Shown here one piece after another: positions 10,184 to 20,054 of a stretch of DNA of 39,929 nt. Below the pieces are notes generated by a model that did not search any database, was not told the origin of the DNA, and saw nothing but the letters and a program-made list of their open reading frames with translations. The translations under genes and the position numbers were made by a program. The DNA comes from Penium margaritaceum. Taxonomy: Eukaryota > Streptophyta > Zygnematophyceae > Desmidiales > Peniaceae. The first letter of the stretch is position 1. Every line of letters starts with the position of its first letter. The stretch is from contig SZWC01000035.1 in NCBI GenBank assembly GCA_023375785.1, positions 396,403 through 436,331 on the forward strand, given 5' to 3'.

Positions 10184-10788
10184 TGAGTGTGCAAACCAGA
10201 CGAGGTGTGCTAGCCTCAACAAAAGGGTGCAAGCACAAACCGACAGCAACGGAAACCAAGGAGAGGCCGGTGCACACCTTTTTGATGCATGGAAAAACAT
10301 AGGATTGTCTTTGAGGAGCATGCGAACATGTGTGGTACAGTGGGAGTAAATTGTACTTGTTATTCAAGTGTCAACATGTAAGGTTACATGTACATGATGG
10401 CACATCCTAGGCCACCCGAGGTCTCCGAGCTATACGCGGATCTGTTACAACCATGGATGAGTATTATTGCCTCAACATCACGTAGCTCATCTTCTCATCT
10501 TTCCAACACACCAAGAATCCCATCATTCTTTAAAGGAATAGCCGAGATATGGGCATTTCCGTGAACCAAGGCAATCTGCTGCTAGCTCCACCACTAACGG
10601 CGGCGACGCCCGCCCAAAGCGCCCTCTCTGACAATAAGACATAGGGGCATCCTTTCAAAGCATACTTGGCCCTTAATGATCCTTGATTCATTGACCAACC
10701 GGGCTCCAAGGCGTACGTCGGCATCATTGGGTATTTTGAGGGTCGAGCCCTGGTCCTTGGGAATGAATTCCCGTCACCTGTATTTTTA
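10184..10788 (-). mobile_element. Truncated Gypsy LTR (family of the 36383-37133 LTR)
   Basis: The reverse complement aligns with the LTRs at 27253-27972 and 36383-37133. Shared landmarks are GACGGGAATTCA near the outer end, GGGCTCGACCCT, TGGTTCACGGAAA(C/T)G, TTGACACTTGAATAACAA, AGACAATCCTATG and GAGGCTAGCACACCTCG at the inner end. The first roughly 180 bases of the LTR are missing, so it is cut on its outer side and joins the 30-bp repeat array directly. Confidence 0.75.
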
Positions 10789-10789
10789 T

Positions 10790-10911
10790 CCGAGAATAAA
10801 CTTGATTTCCCACTATCTCGGAACAATTAGCATTAGTTGCCCCTACCACGGAATAACAAGCCTGATGTGCCCTTGCCATGCAATAACAAGCTTGATTTTC
10901 CCCTTCCACAC
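10790..10911 (-). repeat. Array of four 30-31-bp repeats
   Basis: C-rich cores start at 10809, 10840, 10870 and 10900, giving a period of 30-31. The units share the form AATAA(C)AAGC(T/C)TGAT followed by CCC. They match the unit at 9073-9103 and resemble, in the opposite orientation, the units at 11643-11768. Confidence 0.7.
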
Positions 10912-11577
10912 AGACACGAGTTCCAGGCATAGAAAATAAAAGGTACATCCCTCTCGTTTGTCAAAAGACGACATGGTGACACCGCATTGATGCGGCGTCG
11001 GCATGCTGAAGTCATATTCTTGACCCAACAATCACAAAATCCTTCATTACATATGTTTGTGATTTCTTGGAGGTGTTTTATGCGTTGAAGGAGAACCTGG
11101 AAAGCCACGCTTTCACGGAGCCTAGTAGGTGCCGACGAAAAAATAGAATCCTAAAACTCTGTGTGTAATCAAAGGGTGGATTTGTGTATTGTTTGTGTGT
11201 CAAATGTGGATACAAAGTTAAAAAATGAAGAAAAAAAATGGGGAGTCTTGAACTCTACATTGTTGAAGCACGTGGGATTCCAGCTAACAGGCGTCGGCCG
11301 TAGCCACTGGCGCTCCAAGAATCCCCCCTCCCCGTCCCCGAAGCCCCTCTTGCCACCCATTCCATCACAACCCTCAATCACGAGGGCCTCAATAGGCGGG
11401 CGGGTGGATGGGCTGGTGGGCTATGAAGGGGGACGGGGGTGGCGGTGGTTGACGAAGTGCCAATCGGTGTTTTTGTCTTTTGAATTCCTCCCACCCTCCC
11501 CCCTCCCATCAATGTTATTGCGGTCCTCCATCGCAAGGATGCCGATGGAGGGCTAAGATTTGGGGTCGCATGCCCAA
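10912..11577. other. No recognisable gene; G/C-tract-rich patch
   Basis: Short frames only. From 11318 to 11520 there are several C-rich and G-rich runs (for example CCCCCCTCCCCGTCCCCG near 11324), which open overlapping frames on both strands without a domain. If the foldback interpretation is right, this is the interior of the second element. Confidence 0.3.
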
Positions 11578-11627
11578 TTTCACCATGCTCAATGAGCAAC
11601 ATGCATCCCTGCTCAAACATGGTGAAA
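11578..11627. repeat. Inverted repeat (10-bp perfect arms)
   Basis: TTTCACCATG at 11578-11587 pairs perfectly with CATGGTGAAA at 11618-11627. Inside is a smaller palindrome, TGCTCA-A-TGAGCA. A near copy of the flank, GGGCAATTTCACCATTG, recurs at about 11764-11780. Confidence 0.7.
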
Positions 11628-11642
11628 AAAAAAGTAAGCAAA

Positions 11643-11768
11643 TGGGCCTTTTTTTGCCAGAAAATCGTAGATGGGGCTTAATCTTTGGAAGCAAGGGCGG
11701 ATGGGGCTTATTGTCCTGAGGTGGGGGAATATGAGAGTCACGAGTGGCAAAATGGAGGATAATGGGCA
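11643..11768 (+). repeat. Array of 30-bp repeats, opposite orientation to 10790-10911
   Basis: G-rich cores occur at 11643 (TGGGCC), 11673 (GGGGCT), 11703 (GGGGCT), weakly at 11733 and at 11763 (TGGGCA), an exact 30-base spacing. Its GGGGCT cores and spacing equal those at 1803 and 1833. With the array at 10790-10911 it forms the same inverted layout as the candidate foldback element at 1.4-1.94 kb. Confidence 0.6.
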
Positions 11769-11999
11769 ATTTCACCATTGAAATACCTCGTGATGTTACA
11801 ATCTCTAACCGTTGGTGGCCAACAGATAAACCGAAGATAATCTACTTGAGCGTCCTTCATATTTTTCTTACAAAATAGATGTAAATCTGCCTTGTAATTC
11901 TTGTGATTCATTACGTTCGTGGTTTCTGTTGCAAGTGATGAAAAAATCATGATTGTCACGTGAGAACTGCGTCAACAAGTTATAAGGTCACATAATGTA
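11769..11999. other. No recognisable feature
   Basis: A short minus-strand frame (11738-11959) is open without a known domain. The left limit of the Copia LTR to the right is not sharp, so part of this stretch could belong to it. Confidence 0.25.
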
Positions 12000-12537
12000 C
12001 AGAATCAATATTTTTTCCACCATTTCTTTAGCTTAACATAACCCACAGTATCGCTTGTTGCTGTCCGGTCAATGTATTTCAATGTGGTTGGTGTGGGTGT
12101 ACGAGAATGATATGCATACATCAATAAAAGTGAGTGGAAGCAAACAAACGAATGCATAGATATAATCTCACCCACGTGTTTGCTACTAAGCACAAAAGTC
12201 CAACCAATCGGTGAGAAATCAGCCCAATCCGGTTGCAAGCCCTAAAACACCAGCAAAGGAGAACCTGACGACTATACGGGCTCCTGGGTTGTCTGAATGA
12301 CAAACCAAAATCAGCTTCAGGTAAAGAAACAAAAATCCCACACAACCCGGCCATTATTGAGCATGAATAGTGCCACTGAGTAAATGGACCCTGAGAGGTG
12401 GTCACCAAGAAAACTCTAGAGAGCACATGAGGGCACGCTGACCAATGCGGGCCTTGTCAAAGTTGCTGTTGAGTGTCCTGGAATACCGGCAATTTGTGAC
12501 GACAATTCCACAGGTCACCGTGACTCACACACCAACA
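12000..12537 (-). mobile_element. 3' LTR of Copia 1
   Basis: This aligns with 18061-18586. Shared landmarks are AAAGTGAGTG, ATAT(A/C)GTCTCA-like sequence, CCAGCAAAGGAGAA, GGGCTCCT(G/T)GGTTGTC, CTCTAGAGAGCACAT(G/A)AGGGC and TGACTCACACACCAAC. In element orientation it begins TGTTGGTGTGTGAGTC at 12537. The far end near 12000 is poorly defined. Confidence 0.8.
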
Positions 12538-12546
12538 ATCTCCCAT
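12538..12546 (-). promoter_or_regulatory. Polypurine tract of Copia 1
   Basis: On the minus strand ATGGGAGAT directly precedes TGTTGGTG at the start of the 3' LTR. This is the usual Copia form of the plus-strand priming site used during reverse transcription. Confidence 0.7.
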
Positions 12547-14200
12547 GACCTGTAGATGCCAGTCACCACAAGCAAGCAAGGGTCACAAAACGACGGCAAC
12601 ATGAGAGCACGGCAAGCGGCACCAGACAAGACCACATAGGAATTGCTAAAAGAGAGAGGAGGTAGCAAGAGCAGGGTACAAATCAGGTAGGATCAAGAGC
12701 ACACACAAGAAGCCCAACTTTGTGCATAGTAAACTTGAACTTGCCAGTGCATAACACTTTGGTGCGGTAGTCTGCATGCTACTATCTCGTGTCAACACCC
12801 ACGACTGATACAATGCCACATGTAGTATGCTCGCCTACAAAGTGATGCTCAGTGTTGATGTTCTTTGTGTGCATGTGGCATATGCCATCATGCTCAGCAA
12901 TGTGTTGCGTGCTCTCATTTTCATAGTGGATGGTGATGTAACAGATGGGCTGGCGCAACTGCTGCATGAGATGGTACAACCAGATGCTCTAACAAACCAT
13001 AGCCCCCAATGCAACATACTCAATCTCAGGCGAGCTTCGCGCCACGTAATCTTGCTTTTCACTCTTCCACAAGAGAGTTGTAGCTTCAACAAGGAAGATG
13101 TAGCCAGACTGGCTGTGTGCATCACGATCATGGGCCAAATCATTGTAACTGTATTTGTCAATAACAATAGACGGTTGAAAAATTCAAAATTAGAGGCACA
13201 GGCGTGGGGTAGACACAACATATCGCACCACACACAGATGAACCTCTAGATGGTGCTGACACGGATGCTTGGAGAATTGCAACAAGGATTTTAGAGCAAA
13301 GGTAGCATCTGCGTGTGTCATGGTCCCAAGGAACCTCAGGGAGCCAATTACATCGAGGTACGTCATGACATCGACAAACTTCCTCAGAAGATCTAGGTAT
13401 GCCAATGTAAGAAGCCTCTACCTAGCTGATGTCATACGCATGGATGCAGAGGGAAATGTGGCAAATAGTTCAACACAACACTCCCCCAACATCCTGACGT
13501 AACCAGCCTGATGCACATGAAGTGTTCAACGCTAGCGATCATGCTCAATGTCCATTCCCAGGAGGACACGAGCTTGAAAAAGACCATTCATTTTGTACAC
13601 AAATTGGAGGAGATCCTTCACAGCCTAGATAGCCTGCAGGTCGGGGGACGCAATCAAAAGTTCGTCCACACATACCAGGAGAGCAACGAAGGGTGCAGAG
13701 GAGGCACTCACGAACAGATTTGGGTTGAGGATGCAGTGATGATACCCGTCCTGTTGAAATGTAGCAGAGATCTCAAGGTTCCGGCTGCGTGGGGATCTCT
13801 CTAGACAATGCAACGGATTTGCCGTCCTTGAACCCTAGAGGCTAGACAAGGAAAACATCTTCCTTGAGAAGGTGTGCAAGAAGGCATTGTTCACATCCAT
13901 CTTTTGGAGCCCCCAATCATGCTAGACCACCTGACTCAACGCCTTTGTTGTGGTGTACTTGCCAACTAGGGCAAAGGTGGCATCAAAGTCCACACCCGGC
14001 ACTTGGGAGAATCCCTTGGCTTTGAAACGGGTTTTGTACCACTCCACTAATCCATTGGGCCTTTCTTTCCTTTAAAACAACCAATGAGCAGATATAGCTT
14101 TACGACTAGGCAGGAGCTTCACCTTCTCATAAGCCCCATACACCTCAATTATAGCAAGTTCCTTGTGCATAGCCTGCTCCCAGAGTGATGCGTCTAGCAG
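12547..14200 (-). pseudogene. Copia 1 reverse transcriptase and RNase H remnant
   Basis: Reading leftward, the RVT_2 N-terminus is visible near 14160-13930 (YKTRFKAKGFSQVPGVDFDA). Then comes MDVNNAFL with the first catalytic Asp near 13880. The YVDD box has become CVDE at 13672-13661. The thumb-side part (13405-13190) contains YLDVIGSLRFL. RNase H ends with NTEHHFVGEHTTCGIVSV near 12840-12800 and a GKFKF-type tail near 12730. The frame changes several times and stops interrupt it. The family copies element RNA into DNA in cytoplasmic particles. The change of the second YVDD Asp to Glu, along with the frameshifts, makes this copy dead. Confidence 0.85.
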
Positions 14201-14569
14201 AGTGTGCTTGTTGCACTGTGTTTTAAGGAACACTCACGATGAGTGTGGTGAATATTGAGGAACATCGCAGAGAATGTGTAGGCCCTGCTGTCACAATGGC
14301 CTGGTAGAACTCATCAACGATGAGAGAATATCCAAACGTAGTGTTAGGTCGCACCACAGCCATTGCCAAGCCAAGACCGTCAAGAAGAGAGACATGGATA
14401 GGCAGTGCGAGGTGAACGACACCACCGTGAACTGGGCCAACTGACGGTAAGGGCCCAGAGGGACCAGCTGAAGCTGTGCAACTGGTAGTTGTGTCAAAGT
14501 GAGATGTAGACTACAACGGTGTCAGACGACCGCATGAACAAACGGCGATGAGATCTGGGGCTAACAGGG

Positions 14570-14965
14570 TGTGGATGTATCTGCAATTGATGGGACCACA
14601 ACTGGCAACACATGTGACAATACGAATGTGATTGGAGATGATACAAAGGATGACACAGATGCGACAGGATACAATGCTGGTGACGACACAAACACGATAA
14701 GAGATGACATAGGTGATGCTGGATATGTCACAACAGGTGACATAGGCAATGATGTAGATGCAATAGGAGATGATGCTAGCAACAACACAAATGTGATAGG
14801 ATATGATGTTGGTGACGACATAGACGTGATAGGAGGTGATGCTGGCAATGATGCTCTTGAACCCCTAATGCGATAGGAGATGACTCTGGTGACGATGTAG
14901 ACACGACAGGAGGTGATGTTGGCGATGATGTAGATGCGAAAGGAGATGATGCTGACGGTGACGTA
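14570..14965 (-). repeat. 33-bp minisatellite in the integrase-RT linker of Copia 1
   Basis: On the plus strand units such as GATGATGCTAGCAACAACAC... and TATGATGTTGGTGACGACAT... each span 33 bases and end in GATAGGA or variants. Because 33 is a multiple of three, the element strand reads a repeating Ser/Pro/Ile-rich segment. The linker between integrase and reverse transcriptase is known to be variable and low in complexity in Copia elements, which fits an in-frame expansion. Confidence 0.7.
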
Positions 14966-15379
14966 GCGGGATACGGAGCACAACCACTACCAAAGGACAC
15001 TCTACATGTACCACCACCTCTCCCTCAATGAGAGAAGGGGATAAGCAAGGTGACAAAATGAGCAATGTTGTAAGTGATGGTGATAAAAAAATAGAGCATC
15101 ACGAGACTCCACAACACGACCACGCTCTGCTTCCCAAAGGCGCAAGGCCTTGGACTAAGAGGACACAACAAGGAAAGGGCAGTGACAACCTGGAGGAGAC
15201 AGCTTGCCATCGTGTTGATCATGAGGGAGCCAAACGTAGCCGATGCTGCCCCAGAGACAAGGAAGTTGAAGGTCTGTGCGACGACGATGCCATCACTTGA
15301 ATGGTGTCACATGACGAGGCAATGGAAAGTGAAGGAAACGGTTCCAAACCCGCATCATGTACGACACGACCTGGAAGGC
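14966..15379 (-). pseudogene. Copia 1 integrase C-terminal / linker region, degenerate
   Basis: No clear domain can be read here because frames shift often. By position it should hold the C-terminal part of integrase and the start of the variable linker. Antisense frames at 15028-15300 and 15182-15568 are open, but look like shadows. Confidence 0.4.
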
Positions 15380-16397
15380 AAAAATCAGAGGAAGACCAGA
15401 CTTGAGAAGAAGGGTACAAACACCGACAACAAGAGTGCGGTTCCTACGTTCCAACATCCCATTTTTTTGTGGTGTATATTAAGCAGAGAGCTCTACATGC
15501 ACCCCTTGAGATTGGAGGAAGCGGGCTGTGGAACCCATGAACTACCCACCATGATCAGAGCGGAATGATATCAGCTTATGCTGGCAAGCATGCTCAGCTT
15601 GGACAAGCCAAGAATTGATCTTCAGCCCAACATCACCAATACGATGGAGGGAAAGGATCATGCAAAAATGACAAAACTCGTTTGTCAGACACTAGATGCA
15701 ATGACCAACACACCCAAGAAATTCATCAAGGAGAGGGCCCACGATGTCAGCATGGACGAGGGCAAGGGGGTGCAACGTGCAGGAGTCAGATGAAGGAAAG
15801 GATGGGCGATGTAGCTCGCTTTGTGTGCAATCAAGACAGTGAGCATTGCATGGCACACAGAATGTGCCTGGGGTCAAGACCAACAGTAGGCTGATGATGC
15901 AAGAGGCTATGGATGGCGGCTATATGCACGTGGCATAGACAACGATTGAGCAAAGGTGTGTGTGCAGGGGAAAGTGAGGGAGGAACATGCACATGCATTG
16001 TTGTAGTGGCAACAAGCAACGATGCAAAAAAGGACACACAATACAATTTGTCGCAACGTAGACACGGAGAACAAGATGGCCACACAACTGCAGCAACACA
16101 GTGCCAACGTCATGAGAGGAAACAAAGTCCATGCCCTGATCACCTAAGGCAGTGAGAGACAGCAAGCTGACCTCAAGCGCAGGGACATAGTGAACATTAG
16201 GCAAGAAGACATCACCTGACAAACTGTACAACACCAATGCCTTGAACCAGAGACGTTTGGCCAAAACAAATGCGGACGAAGAGTAAGTATCCGACAGGAT
16301 CCAACGTGAAAAATATGGCACGAGATGATGTCATGTGATGAGTGGCTCCGGAATCGATGATCCAGAAGCCACTCGACATACAAGACTGAGCGGTCAC
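15380..16397 (-). pseudogene. Copia 1 protease, pre-integrase and integrase core
   Basis: The protease opens with FWIIDSGATHHM, and its catalytic DSGA motif is intact at 16355-16344. It continues with LPNVHYVPALEVSLLSLTAL around 16205-16145. The pre-integrase zinc site survives as a CLDCTQSELHRPSFP segment near 15830-15785. The integrase core keeps its first Asp (ALVHADIVGPL, near 15755) and second Asp (SDHGG, near 15556). Its Glu also remains (QKNGMLERRNRTL, near 15450). However, the conserved GGEF has become GG-stop-F, with the TAG at 15544-15542. Another stop precedes YTPQKNG, and the protease and pre-integrase parts lie in different frames. The enzymes would process the polyprotein and insert the DNA copy. 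Confidence 0.85.
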
Positions 16398-18048
16398 ATG
16401 ATACTACGGGACGCTACTAGCACAGGTAAGACGGGACACAGCACGACTAGAAGTCACGGTAAGGAGACTAAGAAGGGTGAACGACTGCCAATGATCAATC
16501 CAAGCCACGGATGATACAGCCCCACCATCCGACACGCCCCAAAGGGCGACCCCCTGACTCAACAGTCAAACTCACACGGAAGTGAACATCTTGAGGCCGA
16601 GGATGAAGAGGGACTGTGGAGGCCAGTGCAGATATGTCCGGAATGTTCGGAAGCTTGGGAAAGGACCAAGCAAGCAACAAGGACAGAGATGGAGTTGCGG
16701 ACTTCAGCCACGAGGGGGTTGTAGGATGAAGAAGACGACCCATAGACTACAGGGTAGTACTGCTGTGGAAGTCAACGCCACCATGGGTAGGGTACAACCA
16801 CCATAGAAGAGGTTGGAACAAAAGCCCAACCGGCTGTTGGAACCGTCAAGGACATGACAGCGGTGGTCTCCTACCACACGAGGTTAGACTCCCACGTATG
16901 AGGTTCTCGACCAAAGAGGATGGGGATAAGAAGGGGAGCCGCACTGCCTTCCAAGGCAATGGGAGAAATCCTTGAGTGCCCGGGTCTCGACCACGTGAAG
17001 AAAAGGGTGGGAGAAAGGAAAAAATAGAAAAGAAGAAGGAGAAGGAAAAAAACCTAAGTGAAGGGAAAAAAGTTAGGAAACAACAGGAAATCCAAACCAC
17101 CAACGTGAAGGTGAGGTGGAAGTCAGGATGATATCCAGATTTGCCGGGTTAGAGAAGGATGACAAATCTCTCCCCCACCATTTTTTGTTTGCTTTGGATA
17201 GAGATTGTTCTTGCCCCTTTCTGGTGAGCAAGGAGCAACGGGGATGGGAGAGGTGTTGAATGATGAGCCTTTTGACTGACAGGCTCGTCGATTGACGAAC
17301 CCGTTGGTCGACGGCCCGAACCTGTCAACAAGCGGATGTAGGAGGCGGCAGCGAGCATAGCTACTACTCCTATGCTACTGCTATGGCTGTTTTGCTGCTC
17401 GTACAGTTGCGGGCTGTGGCTGCAGCTGTTAGATGGACTACAGTTGTTGTTGCTGCTACAAATGCTACTTTAGTTACTGTTGTAGCAATTACTACGAGTG
17501 CGGCTGCTGTTGTACTGTTGGTGTTGTAGCGACTAGTGCTATAGCTGCGAGTGCGCCTATGGTCGCAGCAGCTGCTGATGCTCCAGCTGCACAAGGATGC
17601 AATGCAACCATGGGTTGTGACAGCCGTGGGTGCTGCTACGGATGCTGCTGCTGTAGTTGTTGCAGGATGCAACAACGACTGCTACTACTGTTGCTGCTGT
17701 GGTTACTACTGTTGCTGTTGCTGCTTGTGAGTTGGCCCATCTTTTGACGAGGGTAGAAGGACACCACTGCTATGGTAGCCAACACTGCTGTGGTGGCCAA
17801 AAACACTGCCACTCGCAATGCACGTTGCTACCAAGAAGGTTGCCGCGATGAGGGAAACTTCCACAACACTCTTGGCAGCAATCTGCCTCCGCCTCTGTCG
17901 GGGACTCCGTGGCGTGAGCCCTCAGCTCAAGGCCTCCACATTGCCGAGACATGTACGCTCTACCCAGCCTAGCCCAGCCCAGCACGGCTGTTTCCAGTGT
18001 CATTGTTCCATGTTGTATGGCAGGATGAAGAGGTTGTGTCTCTTTACA
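16398..18048 (-). other. Copia 1 leader and expected gag region, gag not recognisable
   Basis: By position this must contain the leader and gag, but I find no zinc knuckle or gag core motif. Charged, repetitive sequence at 16860-17100 and a trinucleotide-rich stretch at 17340-17740 dominate. Gag may have decayed beyond recognition or been replaced. Confidence 0.4.
17340..17740. repeat. Trinucleotide-rich low-complexity stretch (CTG/TTG type)
   Basis: Imperfect TGC, TGT, CTA and CTG triplets run for about 400 bases, for example TGCTGTTGCTGCTGTGG near 17690. The triplets open Cys/Leu-rich frames on the plus strand and Ala/Thr/Val-rich ones on the minus strand. A similar Ala/Thr/Val-rich, triplet-biased stretch precedes gag in Copia 2 (20400-20860), so it may be a family feature. 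Confidence 0.7.
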
Positions 18049-18060
18049 GCTCTGATACCA
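18049..18060 (-). promoter_or_regulatory. Primer-binding site of Copia 1 (initiator-Met tRNA)
   Basis: The minus strand reads TGGTATCAGAGC, the classical plant Copia site complementary to the 3' end of initiator-Met tRNA. It follows directly on the CA end of the 5' LTR. Confidence 0.9.
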
Positions 18061-18586
18061 TGAGGGAATGCGAGAACCCTCCTAGCGATGTTTTGTATGG
18101 GAGACCACATTGTGGTGAACACAATGTGACAGACGATGCTTGAATTGGTGGAGAGACGCCAAATACATGCATAGATGAATGAAAGTGAGTGACAACCCAA
18201 CAATCAAGTGTAAAGATATAGTCTCAACCACGTGCGCATAACTGAGCACACACGCCTAACCAACCAGTGAGAAATAAGCCTAACCTGTTTGCAAGCCCCA
18301 AAATACCAGCAAAGGAGAATCCAAAATCCGTATGGGCTCCTTGGTTGTCCGAATGAAAAAAAGAAAGAAGTGTCAAGTGCAGAAACAGAAACTCTACGCA
18401 ACTAGACCATTATCGAGCAAGGATAGCGCCACTAAGAAAAGAGACCCCAAGGGGTGGTCACTGAGAAACCTCTAGAGAGCACATAAGGGCGCACTGACTG
18501 GTACAGGCACTTTCAAAGTAGTCCTTGAGTGTCTTGGAATACTGGTGAGCCCTGAAGACAAGCCCACCATGACTCACACACCAACG
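18061..18586 (-). mobile_element. 5' LTR of Copia 1
   Basis: In element orientation it ends ...CCCTCA immediately before the primer-binding site and should start at 18586. There the expected TGTTGG reads CGTTGG, a mutation of the terminal dinucleotide. It aligns over most of its length with 12000-12537. Confidence 0.85.
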
Positions 18587-18786
18587 CTTTTGTTGACTCT
18601 TATGGAAGGTGGTCAAAGTTGTCTGAGGTTTCAAGAACGGAACATTGCCGAACATGGAAGTCGGCCAAAATACGCTTGGCTAGATGATGTCAGAATCCAG
18701 AAGTCCACGTGTGGTGGGTCATGAAAGTAATGGCAATATTGTGCACGCAAAAGCATTACGGACTTGTATACGTCTGGTACGTAACA
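18587..18786 (-). mobile_element. Chromovirus 3' LTR, cut by Copia 1
   Basis: In element orientation it starts TGTTACGTACCAG at 18786, right after the polypurine tract. About 200 bases are left before the Copia 1 LTR begins. The same LTR family recurs on the plus strand at 26935-27252. Shared landmarks are ACAAGTCC(G/C)TAAT, ATTACTTTCATG(A/G)CCCACCACAC, TTCTGGAT, ATTTTGGCC and ACCTTCCA(T/G)AAGAGT. The missing remainder was not found on the far side of Copia 1. Confidence 0.75.
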
Positions 18787-18800
18787 CTTCCCCCCTTTTT
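18787..18800 (-). promoter_or_regulatory. Polypurine tract of the chromovirus fragment
   Basis: The minus strand reads AAAAAGGGGGGAAG directly before the LTR start TGTTAC, the expected plus-strand priming site of a Gypsy element. Confidence 0.8.
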
Positions 18801-20012
18801 AGCTGCGTCTTCGTGATGCGTTACGTTGTTTTGGCTGGTGACGGGAAAAGAAACCGTCAATCAGATTATCGACGTCTTGTAGATTATCGTACGGTTCCCA
18901 AGTGTTGTGCGCAATGTCATAGCCTTGCCACTTAACTAGATACTTTGTAGTCTTTCCATGTTGTCGGTGCTCAAGGATTTCCTTGATAGTGTACTCCGTA
19001 TTACGTTCCACTTGGACTTGAGGGGGTGGAGGAACATCTTGGTCCAAAACATTCTCACTTGGGTCAAGGTAGTGCTTGAGTTTACTATTGTGGAAGACTG
19101 GGTGGATCGCCATAGTGACAGGGAGTTTGAGTCGTTCAACCATTGAATTTTGCATGTGCTTGATCTCGAATGGTCCTAACCACCGATATCTGAGCTTCAC
19201 AAAATCCTGTCCGTGGAGGTTATTGTTTGCAAAGGTGAGGGGCCCTGTCACCAGCGGTGACGACGTCATCAATGGGATGCTTTTCAGTAGCTCGATTCAT
19301 TGTCATCTTTGCCTTTGTGAGGGCCTTCCGTGTTTCTTACCAGTAATGGAGAAGTCGTGGTGATGTGTATTGACCGCAAGAATGTTGCTCTAACTTTGCA
19401 ATCCTTCTATTGTGGTAGGAAGTTTACTGTAGACCACTTTGACTGGTACTTTACCCGTTGCGGTGGAAATGATGGAGTTATATACAAGTTCGGCAGTGGG
19501 TAGCTTTGGTGCCCAATTGATGGTGTGTGGCTCACATGAAGTGCGGAGAAGCTGTTTGAGCGTTTGGTTCATGCGCTTGGTTTTGCGGTTTGTTTGCGGA
19601 TGAAAGTTGAATTCGAATCTCATATCGCGACGTCAGTTCATTCCAAGAACGGCTCATACATCAACCATTCCTGTCACTTGCGATGGTACGCGATGTACCA
19701 TGTAACCGTGCAATGTGATTGAGGAGAATATGCACGGTTCTCTCCGTGGCAACCATGGATGTCATCGGGATGAAGTGAGATGTTTTGGACGATTTGTCGA
19801 TGACCACAAGGATGGTGTCATATCCCCCGGGTGTCACAGGTAGCCCGGTGACGAATTCCATTGAGATGCTGCACCACGGTTCCGTTGGAATGGGTAACGG
19901 CTGCAATAGACCGGGTGGCCATGTCCGCTGTGCTTTTTTGTCTCTGGCATGTGTCGCACGTTTTGCAGAAGCTGGTTGTGTCACTGACCTTCGCTGGCGA
20001 GCATGTGCACAT
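18799..20012 (-). pseudogene. Chromovirus integrase with chromodomain, 5'-truncated
   Basis: From right to left: the integrase zinc site (FCKTCDTCQRQK near 19985-19945) and the core with SMEFVTGLP near 19860, where the usual catalytic Asp is Glu. Then come ASDRNG near 19665 with the second Asp, and FHPQTNRKTKRMNQTL near 19605, where the Glu is Lys. The last 157 codons (19272-18799) are open. They hold the C-terminal integrase part (WLGPFEI, HPVFHNSKLK) and a chromodomain at residues 94-142 (18993-18847). Its aromatic-cage positions remain (Tyr94, Trp115, Tyr118). Chromodomains steer such elements to marked chromatin. The 5' end stops near 20012 at an A-rich tract, so reverse transcriptase, protease and gag are missing. 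Confidence 0.9.
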
Positions 20013-20026
20013 TAAAAAAAAAAAGA
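20013..20026 (+). repeat. A12 tract at the junction of two elements
   Basis: An uninterrupted run of 12 A residues lies exactly where chromovirus homology ends and before Copia 2-like sequence begins. It could be a breakpoint mark or a poly-A remnant of an unrelated insertion. Confidence 0.6.
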
Positions 20027-20054
20027 GTGGCGCACTACGAGGCAAGATCAGAGC

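Larger units (their letters stand above)
12000..18586 (-). mobile_element. Ty1/Copia LTR retrotransposon (Copia 1), both LTRs present
   Basis: Two diverged LTRs in the same orientation flank a minus-strand internal region. In order this shows primer-binding site, leader, protease, pre-integrase zinc site, integrase, repeat-rich linker, reverse transcriptase, RNase H and polypurine tract, the standard Copia order. The LTRs differ at many positions and carry gaps, so the insertion is old. It lies in or against the LTR of a chromovirus fragment on its right. The left limit is approximate because that LTR end has diverged. Confidence 0.85.

Noticed and set aside
1515-11714. A 12-base identity (GGGGCTTATTGT) between 1.5 kb (minus) and 11.7 kb (plus) as proof of common origin
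   Set aside because: A single 12-mer match is expected by chance in 40 kb. I rely instead on the repeated 30-base spacing at both loci.
12827-13249. A 140-residue plus-strand ORF
   Set aside because: It is antisense to the RNase H end of Copia 1, and the minus strand gives clear RNase H motifs.
14571-14876. Plus-strand Asp/Gly/Thr-rich repeat protein resembling a calcium-binding repeat
   Set aside because: It is the complement of the 33-bp minisatellite in the Copia 1 linker; the element strand is the other one.
17433-17747. Cys-rich and Leu-rich plus-strand ORF
   Set aside because: Its composition follows from triplet repeats, and several frames of the same stretch are equally open.
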